Assembly: GCA_012800515.1 (NCBI GenBank)
Contig: JAAZJE010000125.1
Location: 1 to 29,174 of the forward strand
Length of the DNA: 29,174 nt
Reading direction: 5' to 3'
Origin: Clostridiaceae bacterium
GTDB lineage: Bacteria > Bacillota > Clostridia > Saccharofermentanales > Fastidiosipilaceae
Shown here: positions 1-8,017 of the stretch, piece by piece
How positions within the stretch are numbered: position 1 is the first letter of the stretch
How the letters are laid out: each line of letters opens with the position of its first letter
Program-made: the position numbers and the translations under genes
The notes under the pieces: model-generated
What the model was told of the DNA's origin: nothing
Seen by the model: only the letters and a program-made list of their open reading frames with translations
The model's database searches: none

Positions 1-138
1 CGTACGGACATTGCGATAGGTGGTACGGACAAAGGCCGCACCCTTCCCCGGCTTAACATGTTGAAACTTAACAACCTGAAAAACCTCTCCGTCCATCTCA
101 AAGGTCATACCGTTACGAAAATCACCTGCAGAAATCAT
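1..138 (-). CDS. efp: Elongation factor P, N-terminal part (cut by window edge)
   Basis: EF-P binds ribosomes stalled on polyproline stretches and promotes peptide bond formation. Only the first 46 residues are in the window, beginning MISAGDFRNGMTFEMDGE and continuing with FQVVKFQHVKPGKGAAFVRT (the KOW-like domain I). The Lys in the PGKGAA loop sits where EF-P carries its modified tip residue; this assignment is by family knowledge. ATG at 138 is preceded by a GGAGG 6 nt upstream, so the start is firm. It lies 31 bp downstream of malQ on the same strand, so the two may be cotranscribed. A small perfect inverted repeat, AACGC-TTA-GCGTT, lies between them. The C-terminal two thirds are outside the window. 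Confidence 0.95.
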   Translation of the reverse strand, partial: MISAGDFRNGMTFEMDGEVFQVVKFQHVKPGKGAAFVRTTYRNVRT

Positions 139-169
139 TATAGCCTCCTAACGCTAAGCGTTTTTACCA

Positions 170-1696
170 TTATACTATCTCCGGCAAACGATCGTAGATT
201 TCGTTCATCTGCCGGAACAATTGCCAATCTATGTCGTCGCGCAACGCTTCAGGACGCAGGCGGAACGCCCAGTTGCCGACCGGAGTTCCGGGAACATTCA
301 TCCGCGTGTCGGCACCGTAACCGCAAAGGTCCTGAATCGGGATAATCACCCGCTCGGCCTGACTCTGAAACAGGAGTCTGATGTAAGCCAGGCAGGCCGG
401 AGCCGCCTTTCCTCCCTCGCCCCAGGGTCCATCCTCCGGAAAACCGATATAGGCCAGGGCGTCGCGTCTTTCTTGCTCGGGCGCTTCCCAGAGCCAGCCC
501 AGGAGAGTATTGTTATCATGCGTTCCGGTATAGGCGACCGAATTACGCGGAATGAAATGTGGGCGATCCGCAGGGGAACTGCCCGGACTCAGACCGAATT
601 GTAATACCTTTATTCCCGGCAGTTCCGATTCGCGTAGCAGAGCGGCGACGTCATCGGCGGCCAGCCCAAGATCCTCCGCTATAAATCGCTCACGTCCGTG
701 TTCCGTAATTATTTTGACCAGCAAATCCATTCCCGGTCCCTGCTCCCAAACACCGTCGCGCGCGTTCGTCGCATTCCCCGGGCAGGCCCAGTATGTCGAG
801 AAGGCGCGGAAATGGTCCAAGCGTAACACATCAACCAGATCCATTTGGCGCGCAATTCGCTCACGCCACCAGGCATAATCATCCTCACGATGTTTCGACC
901 ACAAATAAAGCGGATTACCCCAGAGTTGTCCCGCTGCCGAAAAATAATCTGGCGGCACTCCCGCCACACGTGCGGTGCTGTAATCCGCATTCAACTCAAA
1001 CAGTTCCCTATTGCCCCAAACATCGGCACTGTTGGCGGCAACGTAGAAAGGCAGGTCACCGATCAGGCTGATGCCGTTCTCTTGGGCGGTCGCTCGTAGG
1101 CTCTGCCACTGGCGGGAAAAAAGCCACTGAGAAAAATACACGAACTCGACCTGGTCGCGATGCCGCTCGGCAAAATCGGCGACCGCAGTGAAATCATAGT
1201 TCCGCAGGTCGACGTCCGGCCACTCTCGCCAGCCCATGCCCTGGAATCGGTCGGAAATAACCGTAAAGAGCGCATAGTCGTACAACCATTTACCTTCCGC
1301 CTCGGCATACCGCGTCACCGCCTCACGCGTCGAGGGACGCGCCGCTAAAAAAGCCCGGCGCAGAAAGGTTGCGGTATTAGCCTCAGCAAAAGTGTAGTTG
1401 GTAAGATTACTCTTTCCCGAGTAGCGCAAAGCCGGCAAGTCAGCCTCCGAAAGCAATCCGTCGGTCACCAACAGTCGTGGATCAATCAGATGCGTTGCAC
1501 CGGCAAACGATCCTATACTACTGTAGGGGCTGTGTCCCGGACCGGGCGGACAGAGCGGCAAAATCTGCCAGGCCGAGAAACCGGCTTCCGCCAGATAACG
1601 AATAAAATCATAGGCTTCCGCCCCCATCGTCCCGCAACCGAACTCGCCCGGCAACGAAGTTACGTGCATTAAAACACCGCTCGATCTAGATGTCAT
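170..1696 (-). CDS. malQ: 4-alpha-glucanotransferase (amylomaltase)
   Basis: Transfers alpha-1,4-glucan segments between maltodextrins, releasing glucose; a cytosolic enzyme of maltodextrin/glycogen metabolism (GH77). The 508-residue product has the family length. It starts with SSGVLMHVTSLPG and shows the three GH77 catalytic residues: Asp294 in LRLDHFRAF (nucleophile), Glu341 in FIAEDLG (acid/base) and Asp394 in GTHDNNT. Substrate-site motifs such as SPYSSIGSFAG and GDLPFYVA are intact. I chose the ATG at 1696 over an in-frame ATG at 1729 because GGAAG lies 6 nt before it and the family N-terminus begins there. A promoter resembling sigma-A lies at 1739-1767. No other maltose gene is adjacent; efp follows. 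Confidence 0.96.
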   Translation of the reverse strand: MTSRSSGVLMHVTSLPGEFGCGTMGAEAYDFIRYLAEAGFSAWQILPLCPPGPGHSPYSSIGSFAGATHLIDPRLLVTDGLLSEADLPALRYSGKSNLTNYTFAEANTATFLRRAFLAARPSTREAVTRYAEAEGKWLYDYALFTVISDRFQGMGWREWPDVDLRNYDFTAVADFAERHRDQVEFVYFSQWLFSRQWQSLRATAQENGISLIGDLPFYVAANSADVWGNRELFELNADYSTARVAGVPPDYFSAAGQLWGNPLYLWSKHREDDYAWWRERIARQMDLVDVLRLDHFRAFSTYWACPGNATNARDGVWEQGPGMDLLVKIITEHGRERFIAEDLGLAADDVAALLRESELPGIKVLQFGLSPGSSPADRPHFIPRNSVAYTGTHDNNTLLGWLWEAPEQERRDALAYIGFPEDGPWGEGGKAAPACLAYIRLLFQSQAERVIIPIQDLCGYGADTRMNVPGTPVGNWAFRLRPEALRDDIDWQLFRQMNEIYDRLPEIV

Positions 1697-1738
1697 TTTT
1701 TCTTCCGATCCAATATATCTTTTCGTCAACCTGACCAG

Positions 1739-1767
1739 ATTCTAACCGAATTTGCTCCCTTTGTCTA
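1739..1767 (-). promoter_or_regulatory. Predicted sigma-A promoter of malQ
   Basis: On the minus strand TAGACA (1767-1762), a 17-nt spacer and TAGAAT (1744-1739) each match the consensus hexamers at 5 of 6 positions. The predicted start of transcription is near 1732, which gives a leader of about 36 nt before the malQ ATG at 1696. This is a prediction from sequence only. Confidence 0.6.
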
Positions 1768-1802
1768 TTCACCGGCGCGATGTGTGGAATGTCTCCGTAC
1801 AG

Positions 1803-1832
1803 CTGACATTCACAATCATAATGTGGTAAAAT
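1803..1832 (+). promoter_or_regulatory. Predicted sigma-A promoter of the epimerase gene
   Basis: CTGACA (1803-1808), an 18-nt spacer and TAAAAT (1827-1832) each match consensus at 5 of 6 positions. A second TAAAATAGG copy follows at 1838-1846, making a short direct repeat with an 11-bp period over the -10 region. The predicted start of transcription is near 1839, about 38 nt before the ATG at 1877. Confidence 0.55.
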
Positions 1833-1876
1833 AGGAATAAAATAGGGGTGAAATACCAGAGAGGGAACGTACTGAT

Positions 1877-3007
1877 ATGATACTTGTAACAGGTGCCAGC
1901 GGACATGTAGGGAATGTTCTGGTTCGTCAATTAGCCGAACGCAATGAACCCCTGCGTCTTTTTATGCAACCAAACGAGACGGTTGTCTCGTTGGATGGAA
2001 TCAACTGTGAGATAGCGGTCGGTGACATCCGCGATGCCGCCGCCGTTGACCGAGCTGTAAAGGGTTGCAACAAGGTATTCCATCTCGCCGGTATTATCGA
2101 TATATCGTCAGGACATGATGACCTCCTTCGAACAGTTAATGTTGAAGGCACCCGCAATATCGTTAATTCCTGCTTGGCCAATGGTGTCGACCGCCTGGTC
2201 TATGTGAGTACAATCCACGCCATTCCCGAACCGCCGCACGGCGTAACTATCAAGGAGGCTGAACGCCGCGCTTTCCCCTCTCAGGATCTGCTGGGTCCGT
2301 ATGCAAAGAGCAAATCGGCGGCCACTGATGTCGTTTACAAAGGTATTGAACAGGGCCTAGATGCGGTCATTGTTTTCCCGACCGGAATCATCGGTCCCGG
2401 TGATTACCGCGGCTCTTACTTCGGTAATTTTCTCTCCTACCTGTTGAAAAATTCGCGGCGACGCTCTCTCCCCTGTTTCAAAGGCGCATACGACTTTGTC
2501 GACGTGCGCGATGTCAGCGATGCCCTGATTAAGGCAATGAATCACGGTGAGAGCGGGCAGGGATATATTTTGTCCGGTCATCGGATCACTCTGACAGAAA
2601 TGTTCCGGGAAGTATCACAGATAGTCAACCGTCGCAAGGTTCGTCTGGTGATTTTCCCGCTCTGGCTGGTTAAGTTCGGCGCTTTTGTCATTACCTTCTT
2701 TGCCCGCCTGTTCCGTCGCCGTCCCTTCTACACGATGTACAGCATCCAGGTTCTGGAGTCCAATTCAGAGGTCGATAACAGCAAGGCCCGCGCCAAGCTC
2801 GGCTACTCCCCGCGTCCCATGGACATAACCCTGCGCGAGACCATCGAATTCCTAAAGGGCATCCACGCTGATAACAGAGCCAAGCGCCGAGAGAGGCGTC
2901 GCGCTAAGGCACAGGCTCGAGCCGCGAAATGCCGTCGTGCCCGTGCTCGGATCGCCGCCTTCTTCAAGCGTCTGCGGGGCGGCAAGACTTCAACAATGGC
3001 TTTGTAA
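1877..3007 (+). CDS. NAD(P)-dependent epimerase/dehydratase (extended SDR) with basic C-terminal tail
   Basis: An extended short-chain dehydrogenase/reductase of the dihydroflavonol-reductase/sugar-epimerase type; the substrate cannot be told from sequence. The Rossmann motif TGASGHVG is at residues 5-12, the catalytic Ser is in YVSTIHA (about 111) and the YxxxK pair is Tyr142/Lys146 in PYAKSK. VDVRDVSDALIKA (about 208-220) is also typical of the family. Two things are unusual. Residues 255-279 form a hydrophobic stretch (VRLVIFPLWLVKFGAFVITFF) that could associate with membrane, and residues 332-370 form a very Arg/Lys/Ala-rich tail. ATG at 1877 has GAGGG 11 nt upstream, a slightly long spacing. 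It is a single-gene unit with its own promoter and terminator. Confidence 0.85.
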   Translation: MILVTGASGHVGNVLVRQLAERNEPLRLFMQPNETVVSLDGINCEIAVGDIRDAAAVDRAVKGCNKVFHLAGIIDISSGHDDLLRTVNVEGTRNIVNSCLANGVDRLVYVSTIHAIPEPPHGVTIKEAERRAFPSQDLLGPYAKSKSAATDVVYKGIEQGLDAVIVFPTGIIGPGDYRGSYFGNFLSYLLKNSRRRSLPCFKGAYDFVDVRDVSDALIKAMNHGESGQGYILSGHRITLTEMFREVSQIVNRRKVRLVIFPLWLVKFGAFVITFFARLFRRRPFYTMYSIQVLESNSEVDNSKARAKLGYSPRPMDITLRETIEFLKGIHADNRAKRRERRRAKAQARAAKCRRARARIAAFFKRLRGGKTSTMAL

Positions 3008-3029
3008 GTTTTTTCTCTCGTAACTATGA

Positions 3030-3066
3030 ACAGACCGACTCCGGAAAAGAGGCGGTCTGTATTTTT
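3030..3066 (+). terminator. Intrinsic terminator after the epimerase gene
   Basis: The arms ACAGACCG (3030-3037) and CGGTCTGT (3053-3060) form a perfect 8-bp stem. An inner CTC/GAG pairing is possible, and TTTTT follows at 3062-3066. The minus-strand reading lacks a good U-tract, so it acts mainly on the plus strand. It sits between convergent genes. Confidence 0.85.
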
Positions 3067-3104
3067 GTCGGCAGAATGAGATAAAAGCACCGCTTATGCC
3101 GTCA

Positions 3105-3965
3105 TCACATGCCTTCCTTTATGCGAATGTACACGTGCTTGACATTACGGTTTCCGGTAGCACGCTCGTCGATATCAAATATTCCGGCGGCACGGAACAT
3201 AGGCGTCAGTTTCTGAAAACCGTAATTCCGCGGGTCGAAAGACGGTTGTTTATTCACCAGCAGATTGCCCACATCACCCAAAAAGGCCCATCCGCCGGTC
3301 TCGTCGGCAAGGTCGGAAACCGAACTGCGCAGGAAGTTTAAAACCCGGCTATCCAATTCCCGGGCACCGCTTCCGACGCTACCCGCCGCAGGCTGATACG
3401 CAGCGGCAACAGTAGTATCCGCCTCACCGTGCTTAGCTTCCGCCGACTGCTCATGCCCGCCCTCTTCATCGTAAAGTCGGCGCTGCTCGCGGTTATATTC
3501 TCTGGTCAGGATCTCCAAATAGACAAAGCGGTCGCAGGAGGCGATAAAGGGATTCGGTGTTTTTTCTTCTCCGAATCCGTAGACTATTTTACCCGCCTCG
3601 CGCAGACGTTGCGCCAGGCGCGTGAAATCGCTGTCGCTTGAAACCAGGCAAAATCCGTCCGGCTTATTCTGATATAGAAGATCCATCGCATCGATGATCA
3701 GGGTTGAATCCGTTGAATTTTTACCCAGGGTATAACCGAATTGCTGAACCGGCACTATGCCGAAATCCAGCAGATGCTGTTTCCAGCTGGACAAATTGGG
3801 GCGCGCCCAGTCGCCGTAAATCCGCTTGATTGTCGGGATTCCGTAGCGGGCAATCTCGGCCATCATCGCCTTACAGTATGAAGCCGATATATTTTCCGCA
3901 TCTATCAATACCGCCAGACGCGGCTCGCGGCTAATTCCCGTTCCTATTTCATAGTTGTCACTCAT
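3105..3965 (-). CDS. NYN-domain putative ribonuclease with C-terminal OST-HTH/LOTUS domain
   Basis: A 286-residue protein. Residues 16-155 form a NYN (PIN-like, LabA/DUF88) domain with acidic residues typical of the metal-dependent nuclease site: Asp22 in LIDAENIS, Asp86/Asp92 in STDSTLIIDAMD and Asp111/Asp113 in SSDSDFTRL. A polar linker (about 156-203) leads to an OST-HTH/LOTUS-type domain (about 205-284), with GWAFLGDVGNLL and DPRNYGFQKLTPMF; such domains bind RNA in known families. RNA cleavage is inferred, and the target is unknown. ATG at 3965 follows GAGGG by 8 nt. It overlaps the stop of the upstream IMPACT gene by 8 bp (ATGAGTGA), which suggests translational coupling. It is the last gene of the rho unit. 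Confidence 0.88.
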   Translation of the reverse strand: MSDNYEIGTGISREPRLAVLIDAENISASYCKAMMAEIARYGIPTIKRIYGDWARPNLSSWKQHLLDFGIVPVQQFGYTLGKNSTDSTLIIDAMDLLYQNKPDGFCLVSSDSDFTRLAQRLREAGKIVYGFGEEKTPNPFIASCDRFVYLEILTREYNREQRRLYDEEGGHEQSAEAKHGEADTTVAAAYQPAAGSVGSGARELDSRVLNFLRSSVSDLADETGGWAFLGDVGNLLVNKQPSFDPRNYGFQKLTPMFRAAGIFDIDERATGNRNVKHVYIRIKEGM

Positions 3966-4701
3966 AATTTCCCTCACTTTCGTTATCAAAATTCAATTCC
4001 CGCCCGGCTTTTGCCAGGGGAAGCGGCAAATATTCCGTAATCTCGGTCAGTTCACCTATCGCCTGACCGTTCGTCCACTCCTCGATTAGAGAGAGAGCTT
4101 GCTCCGCCTCGGCGGACGGCACCTGAATTTTTAAAGTAACGTCCGAACCGTAAAGCACCTCCTGCAGTTGCCAGACCGTCTGTTCGATCTGGTAATTCAA
4201 TTTTTCCAGCCAGGCATAGGGTAGCAATACGTTCAGTAATATATACGGCAGCATTATGACCGGCTCGGCCGCCTGCAGCGCGGCGGCGGCAGCGGCACTA
4301 TAGGCGCGAGTCAGACCGCCGCGTCCCAGTAAAATACCGCCGAAAAAGCGGGTCACCACAATGATTGCATCGGTAATTTCATTCTTGCTCAGGACATTTA
4401 GTACAGGTTGCCCGGCAGTTCCCCGAGGCTCCCCGGCATCGGAATAACGTGAAGTCACATAACCGGCTCGTCGACCGGTCACCCAAGCATAGACAAAATG
4501 TCGCGCTCCTTCGTACCTGGCCTTAATGCTTTCCAAAAATGCCCAGGCCTCATCTTCGGACCCCACCGGGGCGATGTCGCCGTGAAAGATCGAGCGTCGC
4601 CGTTCCAATGTAGCCGTGGCCGGTGCCAAGACAGTTATATATTCCGCTTCGGCGCGCGCAGCACCGTCCGCCGATCCGCCGTTGAGCATCTCGGTCGTCA
4701 C
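3958..4701 (-). CDS. IMPACT/YigZ (UPF0029) family protein
   Basis: A 247-residue member of the IMPACT family, whose bacterial members (YigZ, YvyE) have no settled biochemical role; eukaryotic IMPACT modulates GCN2 and translation. The conserved blocks are present: AWAFLESIKARYEGARHFVYAW (about 52-73), SDAGEPRGTAGQPVLNVL (87-104) and VTRFFGGILLGRGGLTRAYS (116-135). A ferredoxin-like DUF1949 domain follows (about 155-215). The GTG at 4701 overlaps the rho stop as GTGA; an ATG four codons in (4689) is an alternative start, and neither has a strong ribosome binding site. This overlap and the 8-bp overlap with the following NYN gene argue for a single transcript from the rho promoter. Confidence 0.92.
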   Translation of the reverse strand: MTTEMLNGGSADGAARAEAEYITVLAPATATLERRRSIFHGDIAPVGSEDEAWAFLESIKARYEGARHFVYAWVTGRRAGYVTSRYSDAGEPRGTAGQPVLNVLSKNEITDAIIVVTRFFGGILLGRGGLTRAYSAAAAAALQAAEPVIMLPYILLNVLLPYAWLEKLNYQIEQTVWQLQEVLYGSDVTLKIQVPSAEAEQALSLIEEWTNGQAIGELTEITEYLPLPLAKAGRELNFDNESEGNYE

Positions 4702-6662
4702 CAGTCAATATCGTCGTCGCGTGTCGACTGGATTCTCTGCGTTCCCGGGGTACCTTGTATCAGGTTGGCCGGGGTTGCGACAACGCGACGCCCATCCCCA
4801 CTCTCCTGCTGACGACTGCGCCTGACCGCGTCGAGCAGATTCTTATCATTCAGAGAGATGTTTACCGATGAGACGAATTGAGTATTACTCGTGGTCTTGA
4901 GCAAAAGGTTGATGATCATCTCCGTTACCGCGCCGGTATCCACCTGACCGAAAGCGCGGCGAATAGCCCAGACGGCATCGAGTTCCTGCACACTGAGCAG
5001 CAACTCCTCACGCCGCGTGCTGGAACGGTTGATATCAATCGCCGGGAAGATGCGCTTCTCGGACAATTTGCGATCAAGGTAAACCTCCATATTGCCGGTG
5101 CCTTTGAATTCCTCGAAAATCACCTCGTCCATGCGGGAACCCGTATCGACCAGAGCGGTGGCGACAACCGTCAGACTGCCGCCCAACTCGATATTGCGGG
5201 CGGCACCGAAGAAGCGTTTGGGACCGTACAGTGCGCCGGGATCGAGACCGCCCGAGAGAGTGCGTCCGGTCGGATTGATCGTGATGTTGTAGGCGCGCGC
5301 CAGGCGGGTAATACTGTCCAATAGAATGACCACGTCCTTGCCGATCTCGACCAGACGCATGGCGCGCTCCAGAACCAGCTCGGCGATGCGTACATGGCTT
5401 TCAGGTGTTTTGTCGAAAGTTGAATAGACAACCTCACCGTCAATCGAGCGCTGCATATCGGTAACTTCTTCGGGGCGTTCATCAACCAGAAGAACTATAA
5501 GATGCGCGTCGGGATCATTGATCGAAATCGCATTGGCGATTTTTTGCAGGATGGTGGTTTTACCGGCCTTGGGCGGCGACACAATCATCCCGCGCTGTCC
5601 TTTACCGATCGGGGAAACCAGATCAATAATTCTCGTTGAGAGTTCATTGCGGCGCGTTTCTAATTTATAGCGCTCATTCGGATGGATTGGGGTCAGGCGA
5701 TCGAATTGCGGGCGGCGGCCGACTTTGTCGGGCTCGATGCCGTTGATATGTGTCAGAGAATGCAACGCCTTATAACGATCCGCGTCCTCCTGCGGCCGGA
5801 CAAGACCGGTTATATAGTCGCCCTGTCGCAAACGATAGCGCTTGATAAAGGCCGGGGCCAGATATATGTCATTAATGCTCTGGGAATAATTTTCCGTGCG
5901 CAGGAAGCCGTAACCGTCGGCCATAATATCCAGGGGACCCTGAACGACGATATCATCACCGGGAGCCTCTATCTTCTCCCTATCCTCCCCGTCTTCTCCG
6001 GGATAACGCTCCTGTCTTCCTCCCACGGGAATTTCCGGCGCATAACGTGGCATTCCTTCGTCGTCTTCCGGCGGCGATTCGACCCTTTCCCTTACCCGGA
6101 GCGGCGGTTGATCTTTGATAGAGGCCGGCGGATCCTGCTCGACCTGAATCGGAGGCGCTTTCTCGGCGGCAGGATCTTCTTCTCTAACTTTCCGAGTCGA
6201 ATCAATCCGACGAACCTGTGTTGTGACCGGACGTCCGGATCCGCCTAAGGTCGTGGTTACCCGGCGACGTTGCGGACGACGACTGGCATAGCGCGAGCGA
6301 ACCGTTCGGGATGCGCTGCCGTTCTGGATCTCATCCGGAATAATCGGCGGCTCATCCAATTCATTTTCTTTGACCGAAGCGACTTCCCGTACCAAGGGAG
6401 CTTCCTCTGTTGTCGGTGTGACACCTGCCTCCTTTCCTTTTTCGTCATTGTTCGTCGGAATGAAAGGCAGACCTAATTCCATTGCCTCGATATAGGGATC
6501 TTCGGGTACAGCTCCGACGGTTGCGACATCCTCGATGTTCTCCGGATCCGTAACTATCTGCGCGGCAAAGGTTGTATCTTCCGACGTTTTACTCGGTCGT
6601 CCACGACGAGTTTTCTTTGGAGGGTTCTTTTCCGGCAAGGGGTTTTGAGTTTTTTCAGGCAT
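4698..6662 (-). CDS. rho: Transcription termination factor Rho with long disordered N-terminus
   Basis: A hexameric RNA-dependent ATPase that ends transcription. The product has 654 residues against about 420 in E. coli. Residues 1-235 are low-complexity, rich in Pro, Glu and Arg, with an AT-hook-like RRGRPSK (19-25); I cannot see the usual helical Rho_N domain. The conserved core follows: the cold-shock-like RNA-binding domain (about 237-310, GYGFLRTENYS and NDIYLAP), Walker A SPPKAGKTT (362-370), DERPEEVTDM (394-403), Walker B VVILLDSITRLARAY (444-458) and the Q/R-loop regions further on. A 35-residue polar tail ends in DDDIDW. ATG at 6662 follows AAGAGGAGC. A strong promoter and a 118-nt leader precede it. 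It is the first gene of the unit with the IMPACT and NYN genes. Confidence 0.98.
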   Translation of the reverse strand: MPEKTQNPLPEKNPPKKTRRGRPSKTSEDTTFAAQIVTDPENIEDVATVGAVPEDPYIEAMELGLPFIPTNNDEKGKEAGVTPTTEEAPLVREVASVKENELDEPPIIPDEIQNGSASRTVRSRYASRRPQRRRVTTTLGGSGRPVTTQVRRIDSTRKVREEDPAAEKAPPIQVEQDPPASIKDQPPLRVRERVESPPEDDEGMPRYAPEIPVGGRQERYPGEDGEDREKIEAPGDDIVVQGPLDIMADGYGFLRTENYSQSINDIYLAPAFIKRYRLRQGDYITGLVRPQEDADRYKALHSLTHINGIEPDKVGRRPQFDRLTPIHPNERYKLETRRNELSTRIIDLVSPIGKGQRGMIVSPPKAGKTTILQKIANAISINDPDAHLIVLLVDERPEEVTDMQRSIDGEVVYSTFDKTPESHVRIAELVLERAMRLVEIGKDVVILLDSITRLARAYNITINPTGRTLSGGLDPGALYGPKRFFGAARNIELGGSLTVVATALVDTGSRMDEVIFEEFKGTGNMEVYLDRKLSEKRIFPAIDINRSSTRREELLLSVQELDAVWAIRRAFGQVDTGAVTEMIINLLLKTTSNTQFVSSVNISLNDKNLLDAVRRSRQQESGDGRRVVATPANLIQGTPGTQRIQSTRDDDIDW

Positions 6663-6781
6663 AATAAGCTCCTCTTATTTTCTGTTTTCCTCGGTAAAAT
6701 GCGGAACTATTCTCGCAGAGCAGTCATAAATGTGCCGGAATGTAGTTCCGATTGAGATATGCGACGGTACGCATCATAATC
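6663..6781 (-). promoter_or_regulatory. rho 5' leader with alternative pairings
   Basis: Reading the minus strand, the leader can form a small hairpin ATGCG/CGCAT (6774-6759) and a second one CGGAA-CTACA-TTCCG (6750-6736). The same 5' arm extended, CGGAACTA (6750-6743), is perfectly complementary to TAGTTCCG at 6709-6702 with a 33-nt loop, so the second hairpin and the long-range stem exclude each other. Rho autoregulation through its leader is known in E. coli; any such control here is inference. Confidence 0.4.
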
Positions 6782-6787
6782 AGTTCA

Positions 6788-6816
6788 ATTTTATACGGTT
6801 GGCTGGGAGATGTCAA
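6788..6816 (-). promoter_or_regulatory. Predicted sigma-A promoter of the rho operon
   Basis: Minus-strand TTGACA (6816-6811) is a perfect -35; a 17-nt spacer is followed by TAAAAT (6793-6788), a 5/6 -10. Transcription is predicted to start near 6781, giving a leader of about 118 nt. It lies just downstream of the mreB gene end. Confidence 0.8.
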
Positions 6817-6827
6817 GTTAACAATGT

Positions 6828-6856
6828 GCCGGGCTTGACCGAACGGCCGGCCCGGC
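6828..6856 (-). terminator. Weak terminator-like hairpin after mreB
   Basis: GCCGGGC (6828-6834) and GCCCGGC (6850-6856) are perfect 7-bp arms with a 15-nt loop, placed 13 nt past the mreB stop. On the minus strand the sequence after the stem is ACATTGTTAAC, not a clean U-tract, so termination would be weak or Rho-assisted. Confidence 0.4.
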
Positions 6857-6868
6857 TATTCACTTCAA

Positions 6869-7879
6869 TTATTCGGCACTCAAAGCAGCGAACTTATCCA
6901 TCATGCTGAGTGCGCGTCCGGTACCGATCGCAACACAGGAAATGGGATCGTCCGCAACGATCACATCAATACCGATACGGGCGGAAAGCATGAGATCCAG
7001 GCCGTACAGCAATGAACCGCCGCCGGTAAGAACAACACCGCGTTCGCTGATATCAGCCATCAGTTCCGGCGGAGTGCGCTCCAGAACCGAATGCACCGCC
7101 TCAAAGATCTGGCCCACCGGCTCCTCCAGTGCTTCCAGCATCTCCGTGGATGAGACGAGTGCGGTAGCCGGCAATCCGGTAATGAGATTGCGTCCGCGGA
7201 CCTCCATGGTGATCTCTTCATCTCTGGGATAAGCGCAACCGAGGTGAATCTTCAGATCCTCGGCCGTACGCTCACCGATCAAAATATTGTGATTGCGCCG
7301 GACGTGTTTGATGATTGCCTCGTCAAAACGGTCTCCGGCCAATTTCAGCGAGTAATCCACGACCGGCTCGCACAGCGATATGACCGCGATGTCGGTAGTG
7401 CCACCGCCGATGTCGACTACCATGCTGCCGCAGGCCTTGGTAATGTCAATGCCCGCACCGATCGCCGCCGCAATCGGCTCGCGAATCAGGAAGACATCAC
7501 GGGCACCGGCGTTACGGCAGGCATCTTCTACCGCTTTCTGCTCTACGGGAGTAATTACGCTCGGTACGCAAACCACGATCGTCGGCTTGAACCACGAGCG
7601 TAGGAAGCCCCTGGAGACCCGGCCGATGAACGTCCGCAACATTACCTCGGTTACCTTGAAATCGGAAATAACACCGTCGCGCAAAGGGCGAATTGCCTCG
7701 ACGATACCGGGTGTGCGTCCCAGCATCACGCTGGCGCTCTCGCCGACCGCCAAAACCCGTCCGGTTCGGGCGTTAATCGCGACCACCGAGGGCTCACACA
7801 GAACGATTCCCTTACCGCGCACGTAAATCAAAACCGAAGCCGTGCCCAAATCGATTCCTACTTCTGTTCCAAACTTCAT
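6869..7879 (-). CDS. mreB: MreB/Mbl-family actin-like cell shape protein
   Basis: A bacterial actin that forms membrane-associated filaments guiding lateral cell-wall synthesis. At 336 residues it has the family length. The phosphate-1 loop is GIDLGTASVLIYV (8-20), phosphate-2 is VVDIGGGTTDIAVISL, and GVVLTGGGSLLYGLD is the adenosine motif near the C-terminus. GESASVMLGRTPG and AIRPLRDGVISDF are characteristic of MreB/Mbl. There is no mreC or mreD beside it, so it resembles the orphan Mbl/MreBH genes of Firmicutes rather than the mreBCD operon copy. ATG at 7879 follows AGGTG by 6 nt. It is transcribed toward rho but probably has its own promoter in the 190-bp gap shared with the divergent traX-like gene. 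Confidence 0.95.
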   Translation of the reverse strand: MKFGTEVGIDLGTASVLIYVRGKGIVLCEPSVVAINARTGRVLAVGESASVMLGRTPGIVEAIRPLRDGVISDFKVTEVMLRTFIGRVSRGFLRSWFKPTIVVCVPSVITPVEQKAVEDACRNAGARDVFLIREPIAAAIGAGIDITKACGSMVVDIGGGTTDIAVISLCEPVVDYSLKLAGDRFDEAIIKHVRRNHNILIGERTAEDLKIHLGCAYPRDEEITMEVRGRNLITGLPATALVSSTEMLEALEEPVGQIFEAVHSVLERTPPELMADISERGVVLTGGGSLLYGLDLMLSARIGIDVIVADDPISCVAIGTGRALSMMDKFAALSAE

Positions 7880-8017
7880 TTCTACACCTAAGTAATCGCA
7901 AACCGCGTCGGGTGCGATTCATCTTTCTGTTTTTATCGCTGACAGCCCCTAACTCCGCAACGATTACCGAGAAATAATACAACATGGCGAGGTCGGGGTG
8001 CAAATAGCGCTCTGAAA

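Noticed and set aside
167..175. TATAAT at the end of malQ as an efp promoter
   Set aside because: It overlaps the malQ stop codon and has no -35-like hexamer at a usable distance; cotranscription with malQ is equally likely.
1827..1846. TAAAATAGG direct repeat as an operator
   Set aside because: Two short AT-rich copies in a promoter region are too few to distinguish from chance or a duplicated -10.
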